From Epiperipatus broadwayi (lineage: Eukaryota; Onychophora; Udeonychophora; Euonychophora; Peripatidae): DNA of 64,000 nucleotides. The notes under the pieces are model-generated. The model was not told the origin of the DNA. It saw only the letters and a program-made list of their open reading frames with translations, and did not search any database. The stretch is taken from positions 18,225,254-18,289,253 of the forward strand of contig JAQFVV010006197.1 of the NCBI GenBank assembly GCA_028023455.1, given 5' to 3'. Below, piece after piece: positions 56,856 through 64,000 of the stretch (within the stretch, counting starts at the first letter, position 1; each line of letters opens with the position of its first letter). The translations under genes and the position numbers were made by a program.

Positions 56856-59800
56856 GAACAGCGTGGGAATTGTATAACATTATTTGCTGACCGCACAGTA
56901 TGACTTGCAGTTATAACCTTGGCACAGTCATAAGTGCAGATATTACATAATAAAAGAAATAAATTAGCAAATATATGAAATAGAAAATATCAACTCAAGG
57001 ATAAAAAGAAAAGCACACAAGTTAGATTACAAAATATTTTACAGAAAGAGACAGTTTTATATAAAAAAAATATACTTAAATTTAGCTAGCTTTAAAAGGG
57101 GAAATAGACAACACAAGAGCTCTTGGGTTAATGGAGGTTACCTCATATCAATTTCAACAGTTCATGCACATTTTGGTCTTCTCCAGTTTTAATTTGATGC
57201 TCTAATGGAAGTTAGGCAGCATATTCTTGATGTGGCAGCTTCTTGGTTCATGATTAAATATGACACATGTTCAGCAGCAGTGGCAGTTCACAATAGGTAT
57301 GGAGCATCTGATGGTCTGATGCCACAGGTTGGCCATTTTTCCCCAAGCAGGAAGAGAGCCTTCCTGCCAGTCTTCTACTTAGGCATTCTGCGTTCAGTAG
57401 GCAAAGGCTGGTATATTACGAATTTATCAATGGTATTGCTTCACTAAATTCAGCTGTATTGAATTCAATATTTTTAAATAATATATCAGCTGTCAGGTTG
57501 AAGGAAAAATATTAAGTACGTAAAATATTTAACGCAAAGGAACTCACAATATATTATAATAATAAAAAAGCATATGACATATATTAGAGAAGCATAGCAT
57601 ATCGTAAGCATAGAATATAATAGCCTAGAATAATATCATAACATAGAATAGAATCTCAATTAATAAAATCGGCCCTATATACCAAACCAGCATACAATGG
57701 AACTCCCCCACAGTAGTCACTATAGAGTCAAAAATAGATACAAAATAAAAGCTGCCAACTTATCTTATCTGAATATCTGAAAACAGGGATTTTATAATTA
57801 GTTTTACTTTTAAGATATTTGGATTAGAACTTGGTTTTAGCAATATTTTAATTAAAAAAATAGCTGAGTGGACATCTGTTATTTATTTGATGGCAAAATA
57901 TTTAAGCCACTAATTAATAAACGTTACAAAATTTGACTAATCAATCCTATTGTTATCTTCCCAACCCTCATTTACTTTTACATAAAATTTGTGGCATGAT
58001 TTTTATAAATCTAAAAAAACAAAATTATTTTACTTTTTAAATTGTAAATGTTTAAATCTATTTACGGTGAAATATTATTTTACTAAATGAAAACAAATAA
58101 TACGAATGTAATATTTCTAAAATAAATAGATTTAAACAAACATAACTTTCAACAACAATTCTATTATTTTATTTAAGTTTTAAATGTAATATCGCAGCCT
58201 TTGGGTAAATTTACTTATGTATACATGCATATACTCATAATTTATAAATTACTAATGTTAGGGTTTTAAAATTATATATACCATGAGCATTAATACATTC
58301 ATGATCTAATTTAGGTGGGGTTTTGGCATATAAGTGGCAATAGAGATACACTACGATAACTTGGGGTTTAAACTAGGGTATGAGGGTAGGAAAGAAGTGA
58401 GAAAAGGTGAAACTAAGATTTGTAAAGCAAATCTTACATGGAGAAGGTTGAATGAAAAAAAAAATATAGAATAGAATAAAATAAAATTTTTACTCTTTAA
58501 TAAAAAAACAAAAATAAAACTTACTCTTTAATAAAAAAAACAAACTTGTGAAAAAGATTGTTAACAAATTGTTGACTTTTTATAGAAAAATGACAGTATT
58601 ATAAAATTATTTATTATAAATTCGACCTACTCCAGTTGCAATTTAGGTATTGCATCACACTTGTCCCTTAGGCAGAGAAGCATAATACCAAGAGGGTACC
58701 TATAGCCAGGCCAAAGCTATATAAGATATATAACCACAACCACATTTCCAGGCCATATATCTTCTCGACTGCTGAATTCAATCCCTGTCATTCAAAGCAC
58801 TTTATTTGTTTTGAAGTAAATTTCAGGCAAAGTAATTAACATGCCCTGAATGACAGCAAACTAATTCAGCACCTAAGAAATCCCAACTAGCTCAGTCATA
58901 AAGAAAAAATAATACAACATAAATAAATCGTTAATTATTCAATTGATGTTCAAGAAAATTGTTTATTAGTAGTATAAACCCCCCCCCCCAAAAAAAAAAA
59001 AAACTATTAAATACTAATTAGCAGACACTATTTATTCTTAAACTGTCAATAAATTTCTTATTAGAAATTTAATTTATTCTACACACATCCTTTCAATAAA
59101 CAAATAATAATAAAATGGTATACATTCTATAAGCAAATATTCTTAGTAAAGATATACAATAATAATGTCATATAATTAACATACATATAACTACGTACAC
59201 ACATTTGGAGTTATAAGTAGTAATTATTTAGGAAAGCTTTGCAAACATTTGTTAACATAATGAGAAGCGGATACCCACTCATATACAATAGTTCATCTAT
59301 GCTGAATATCAAAGGACACTCAAAGATTGCTACTGCTACTTATTGTTCATAAAGTTAATTCTAGTTTATGAATGGGAATAAGAATTTATATTACCTAGGA
59401 TTTTGAAAGTTTCTCTGAGATGGGTGGCTTCTTGCTTTCTCCTGCTGGATGTAGATTACCAACTAGTTGGATTCTGGTTCTTCGATGGTTTTAGTCATGG
59501 CTCCTTATTGCTTCTGTTCAGGCAGATAGATACTTTTTGGTGGTTCAGATTTCTATACAGGCATAACTTCTAACAGGCAGATTGCTGATGTTCTGTTGGG
59601 CTGAGGCTAGAATTTGGCCCCATGCTTCAATGACTGCTTAGCATGGCATCATTTAGCAATGATGAATTGAACAAAATATGATTCTGCAGTAATAGAACCA
59701 AAACTAATATATATCCAAGTGCATTGAATTTTTGGTCCTATTTATATGTCACCACCTCGTTGTTGTTATCTTTCTCCTTTTTTTAATTAAATTTCCCGAA

Positions 59801-60529
59801 TCAATTAAATTTACCACTGTATACTAACCAGTCCTTGGATAAAATAGTTTTTAATTATTCCCATTGTTATGTTGTAGCAAATTATAATTACTAATTCCCA
59901 TTCTTTATTTATCAGAGTAGCGATCTTTGAGTGAATTTTTTAAATTTAATTATAAGCTTTCCTTTATTTTTAAATGTACTCACATATTTTATTTACACAT
60001 ATATATTTATTTTCTTTATATTTAAAATCAATCTTTATTCACACTTCTCTTATTCTTAAAATAAATGAAAAGAGAGATTTTTTTAGGTTTTAGATTTTTT
60101 TAAAAAATAGTTTTAATTTTTGCTATTAAATCCCCCCTCCCTCAGAATTACTTTTTAATTAATTTGTAAAACTTTAGGAATGATCGTTTAGTTCCCCTCT
60201 AATTGCTTTTTTTTATTATTATTTTAAACTAGTAAAACTTACTCTAATAAATGACATGTTTGTCCTTTGGTGATCTACGCTTATATAAAGAAAACTAAAT
60301 TTTTATAGATTATTTCTTTTAAATGAGATGTTTTTAATCAATCATTTCTTGATAAAATACTCGGCAGTGATTTTATTTTTTCATTAATTAATTTTTAAAA
60401 TGTTTGCGTTATCTATGAGGATTTTTATTTTAATAATTTTAGACAAAGTTATTTCAACATGCATTGCTTGACTAGCGGTACATTACACCACTTTTCTGAC
60501 AAAATTAAAATGCATCATTTTGACCATTT
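56856..60529. other. AT-rich stretch, no gene seen
   Basis: GC-richer patch at 57130-57470 with an open run (57205-57444, MEVRQHILDVAASW) that has no recognisable domain. A short imperfect direct repeat (TTACTCTTTAATAAAAAAA) at 58488-58545. A C10 run followed by A14 at 58980-59004. A GC-richer patch at 58620-58890 and another at 59400-59760. Any 3' LTR of the gypsy element to the right should lie here or left of here, but I could not pair it. Confidence 0.4.
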
Positions 60530-61500
60530 TATTTCTAACATTTATTTATTATTATTACTACCATCTATCTGGTGGTTGTTTTTCCTTTTTACTAACCTTA
60601 ACGACCTGGCATTATATGTTCTCTTTTCCTCCATCCCCTGCACTACTACAAACACATTATTGCTGTATTTCTGCTTGACTACATATGGGTCATCGTAAAT
60701 CAGCTGAAATTATTTGTATATATGTTTTTCAGAATGACTCACTGGATGAACTCTCACCATATGACTTCATCTCTCATTCTTAATATGGCTTTTGCTTTTG
60801 CCTGCCTCTTCAGCTGTAATTTGCCCATGTTTTTAGGGTTGAGTACTTGCTCAGCAGCCTTTTTCTTGTTTATTGGATTTATTCCCACTGGCAATCTGGT
60901 CTCAAATGGATATGGAATATTTCTTCCAAAATGAGTCAAACAGTTCAAATCCTGTGGACTCATTTCTTGACCAGTTTATCATGTTGACTATTCATGGGAT
61001 TTCTTTTTCCCATCTGTATCTTATATCTAAACACGAAATAAATGCCCCAACTCCCTCATAATCCATTCACATGAATTAGACTGAGGGTTTTGAATTGATG
61101 TAAATATATGTTTTATCCCATGCCTGTTCATTCATTTCTTTCATTTGCTAGATACAAAGGGCATTCCATGATCTGATAAGATTTTGTCTGGAGTTCATAG
61201 TCTTAAGGTGCTGTTTCTCCAAGCCCTGAATAGTTTGTTTTGTGTTAGCTTGAGTTACTAGATATGCAGCTACCAACTTTGAAAACAACATCATATGCCA
61301 TGGTGAGATCTTTCATTTTATTGAATGGAGGCAGAGGTCCATAGAAGTCTATCACTATTAAACTATTTGGATGTTGGGCATATATAGGTTGCAGTGGCCC
61401 TACTTCTGATGTATTAGGAGACTTGGTTGTTGAACATATGGTGCATTTGCCAATGATGTCTGCAATATTGGCATACATTCCTGGCCAGTAAAACCAATGG
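60530..61500 (-). pseudogene. Integrase
   Basis: The zinc finger spans the junction with 61545: HETYGHYGASK (two His) and, after a stop and about 20 residues, GKCTIC (two Cys) near 61440. The start of the catalytic core is IVIDFYGPLPPFNK near 61340, with the first catalytic Asp. The remainder is broken. Near 60960-60760 a Lys-rich stretch follows, and near 60700-60610 the C-terminal part contains DDPYVVKQKYSNNVFVV and NARSLR, matching the end of gypsy integrases. Second catalytic Asp and Glu could not be assigned. Confidence 0.7.
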
Positions 61501-61505
61501 CTCAG

Positions 61506-62102
61506 TTATCCCTCAACTTTACTTGCCCCATAATGTCCATAAGTTTCATGCACATATTTAATTATCTGCTTCTTCATAGTGTCTGGAAGAATAATGCATG
61601 TTTGTTTGTTTTCCCAAAATACATGCTGTAAGAGTCCCCCCTTCAAGCAAAGGTAATTTCTGTCCCTCCATAGCAGATTATTTGCCATTTTTGTTACAGT
61701 CTGATGGCATAAATACTCCATTATTTGTTTGCAGTCATTGTCTTCTTCTTGCTGTTCCTTTAATCTATGCAAGTTGTCTTTCCCATTTCTTTTATATATT
61801 TTAGCTGCAGTTATATACACTCTGTCACAACTTAAGCTTTGTTCTTGAGTTACCTTATATTGGCTTAAAGTGTCTTCTACAATATTTTCTTTACTACAAC
61901 AGTATGCCACTTTGTAATTAAATTCCTGTAGAAACAAGCTCCATCTTATTAACCTGCTATTATTCAGGATGCTATGATTAATAAACTCGAGACTCTTATG
62001 GTCAGTAATTACCATGATCTCAGAGCCTATTAAATACTGCTGGAGTTTCTTGAATGCCCATATAACTGCTAGGGCTTCTTTCTCAGTTACAGCATAGCTC
62101 AC
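61506..62102 (-). pseudogene. RNase H, open run into integrase zinc finger
   Basis: 198 codons open. It begins YAVTEKEALAVIWAFKKLQQ (the Glu of the RNase H site), then VITDHKSLEF (Asp-His), RLIRWSLFLQEFNYKVAY and a SKENIVEDTLSQY block, where the usual N-x-x-A-D-x-L-S-R has E-D-T-L-S-Q. It continues through the tether to HETYGHYGASK. This is the longest intact domain in the window, but lies between frame breaks. Confidence 0.85.
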
Positions 62103-62109
62103 TTATTGC

Positions 62110-63060
62110 CCTCCAATAAGCAGCTAATGAAACATAAAACTCCATGCTGACCCTTTTCCTGTATCTGAAACAGCATGACTCCCAATCCAAACCCACTGCT
62201 GTCCATTTGTACCAAAAATGGTTTGTTGAAATTGTGATATGACAGCATAACTTTATTCAAAATCCCACCTTCATGCTTTGGAAAATATGCTCATACTGTT
62301 CATTACACACCCACAGTTTCTTCTTTCTTAATAACTGCAATAGCGGCTCCATGTCAAGTGAAATTATTTTATAAAATTGATTATAGAAGTTACATAATCA
62401 AAGAAAAAATTAATATATTTTTTATTCCAAGGCATGAGAAACTTCTGAATTGCTTGGATTTTTTCAGGATTAGGTAATATTTCTCTTTCCTAATTATATG
62501 ACCTAAAAACTTGACCTCATTAGTCATTATTTTACTCTTATTCAAATTAATTCTGATCCCCTTTTCTCACACTCATCCTGCAACATTTCTAAATGCACAA
62601 AATGCTCTTCTGTATTTTCCAAAGCCACTACAATGTCATCCACATACATTATAACAAAATTCTTAATATCCCCCAACAACATTTGATTCAGATATTGGAT
62701 AAGCTCCACTCCATTATTTTTAAGCCTGAAGGTAATCCTGTTAAAATTATATGCATGTCCATTATATTTAAACACAGTATATTTCTGATGCTCTGGGTAA
62801 AATTTAATTTGCCAATAGCTGGCAGTTAAGTTGAATGTCGAAAATTATTTTTTTTTGAAATTTTGCTAATAATTCATTCATAGGTGGAGGAGCATTAATA
62901 TCAGATATTGTTATCTTATTTAACTGCTTGGGCATCTAAGCACAACTGAATTGATCCATCCTTTTTTTTACTATTATGATGGGGTTATTAAAGGGAGATG
63001 AACATTTAAATATGATTCCCCATTTAAGCATTTGGTCTATCTGTTCTTCTACTTCATGTC
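62110..63060 (-). pseudogene. Reverse transcriptase
   Basis: From right to left: HEVEEQIDQMLKWGII and SSPFNNPIIIVKKRMDQFSC near 63050-62940 (start of RT), then LTASYWQIKF near 62830-62800, YNFNRITFRLKNN near 62755-62715 (gypsy F-x-x-M-P-F-G-L-x-N block), and the catalytic box IMYVDDIVVALE near 62660-62625, with both aspartates, followed by EEHFVHLEMLQDECEKRG. The connection to RNase H near 62530-62110 is broken by stops. Confidence 0.82.
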
Positions 63061-64000
63061 TATATTGATGTGATATAGGATATGCATGGGCTTGATATGG
63101 ATGATCTTTCATAAGCCTTATCCTGTGTTCATACCTTTGGATCATCCTGGGAATCTCAGAAAACACACTCTCATATCTGTTTAGTAGCTTCTTCAATTGA
63201 TCCCTTTGATTATCATTTATATATTTTGATTCATCCATCTTTACCCCTATCTTTATTTCCATTCCTGCATTTTGTGTGCAAACTTCTTTATTAACTTTAT
63301 CCTTTTGGTGTTTTATAAATGGAATTATTGTGTTGTTTATTTCTGCCTGACCTTGTTTATAATCCAATACCCAGCCTGTTTTGTAGATAACATCTGAGCC
63401 TAATATGACCTTATGAATATTCTCGCTCTGCCAATATGACCTTATGAATATTCTCGCTCTGCCATGTGTATTTTCACCCATGTCTGCTTGGATGCCAGAT
63501 TTGCCCCTTTACCATTAGCCAGCAAAACATATATCATTTTCAATGGCAATATTTTAATTTCCAGGTCAATGTTACTTATTTTATTAAACATTTCCTGTAA
63601 CATTACCTATACCTGACTTTCCAAATCGAACAATGCACTAGTTACAATCCCTTTTATCCTTATCTCTACCTTTGGACAACTCTGAGGTGCCATTATTGGC
63701 ATGCTCTCATCTCCACTACATACCAGATTTGCTACTTGCATATGATCAATTTCTGTATTTCCATCCTTATCTTGATCTTCCACCACCCCCTATTGTTGTC
63801 CAGTGCCATTAATACTTTAGTAATCTGCTCCACTGTCTGATTGCCATTCATTATTTGTTTCACATTCCCAGGTAAATCACACCTAACTATATGCTAAATG
63901 TTACTCCAACAATGGGTATGCTGTGGGTGCTCTCAATTTTGCTACTTGTCCACAAAAAAATGTAATGAGTAACTCCCCTGGCTGCCACCTATCCTGCTCA
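63061..64000 (-). pseudogene. Protease and gag-pol linker
   Basis: An open run from 63481 leads into RT through GSDVIYKTGWVLDYKQGQAE and ESVFSEIPRM (the usual F-S-x-x-P linker). Upstream, near 63660-63600, VTSALFDLESQVQVM is the protease active-site block, where the normal D-T/S-G is replaced by D-L-E. A perfect 31-bp tandem duplication at 63402-63463 shifts the frame between protease and RT. Further right the text is stop-rich gag-like sequence without a knuckle. Confidence 0.6.
63402..63463. repeat. Perfect 31-bp tandem duplication
   Basis: Two identical adjacent copies (63402-63432 and 63433-63463) starting AATATGACCTTATGAATATT. The length is not a multiple of three. Confidence 0.97.

Larger units (their letters stand above)
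60530..64000 (-). mobile_element. Gypsy (Ty3-like) LTR element, minus strand, partial
   Basis: Minus-strand pol in the order protease, RT, RNase H, integrase reading from right to left, which is the Ty3/gypsy order. The gag end and 5' LTR lie beyond 64000, and no 3' LTR was identified. Every domain is interrupted by stops or frame changes. It differs from the two other LTR elements in the window, which lack RT. Confidence 0.85.

Noticed and set aside
57205-57447. 80-residue plus-strand open run in a GC-richer patch
   Set aside because: No recognisable domain or splice borders; the patch may be repeat sequence. Not supported as a gene.

Overview
This is an AT-rich eukaryotic, almost certainly animal, genomic window. 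It has no operons or prokaryotic signals. It holds at least four small exons separated by introns of 10 to 16 kb, short tRNA-derived and tRNA-like SINEs, long AT/ATCT/GA microsatellites, and a dense layer of decayed transposons of metazoan type (RTE-like LINE, Ty3/gypsy-like LTR elements, a Penelope-like element, a Tigger/pogo transposon, MITEs and foldback elements). The sequence does not fix the phylum. Long introns and this repertoire fit, for example, a lophotrochozoan or cnidarian, but that is a guess.

The only host gene I can support is a plus-strand gene spread over at least 38 kb. Its candidate exons are 13611-13894, 24612-24769, 40491-40602 and 51120-51218. Each has AG and GT borders, each is open in one frame, and the phases agree from exon to exon (0/0, 2/2, 0/0). 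The product is hydrophilic, rich in Lys/Gln/Leu and probably coiled coil; I do not recognise the protein. A fifth plus-strand candidate, a terminal-exon-like segment (31988-32284), and one minus-strand exon-like segment (42352-42466) lie inside its introns and may belong to other genes or isoforms. The first and last exons of the main gene are not seen.

Layout. 0.5-1.8 kb: truncated RTE-like LINE. 5.4-12.1 kb: one old RTE-like LINE copy split in two places, first by a 251-bp long-inverted-repeat MITE (6625-6875), then by a gypsy-like LTR element (6981-10845) flanked by ACACC duplications; its left LTR carries a further 385-bp SINE-like insertion with its own 11-bp duplication. 12.4-12.7 kb: compound ATCT/GTCT microsatellite. 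14.4-14.7 kb: second copy of the SINE-like element. 16.5-22.4 kb: a different, more GC-rich LINE with ORF1 zinc-knuckle remnants, RT and a 456-bp internal tandem duplication. 25.6, 32.7, 43.3 and 51.9 kb: members of one foldback family with a shared terminal motif around TCACATGATCACC. 33 kb: short tRNA-derived SINE. 35-39.4 kb: long G-depleted AT-rich tract containing a CpG-retaining patch. 42.7-49.5 kb: LTR retrotransposon on the minus strand recognised from paired LTRs, a primer-binding-like site and a gag relic. 49.8-50.7 kb: Penelope-like relic. 51.5-54.9 kb: a three-level nest (MITE, holding a Tigger element, holding a foldback element). 56.6-56.9 kb: minisatellite. 60.5-64 kb: gypsy pol on the minus strand, running off the window.

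Every transposon coding region seen carries stops, frameshifts or deletions, so nothing here looks able to move on its own. The most informative content is the layered insertion history, the deletion derivative of the LTR element, the foldback family, and the scattered host exons.
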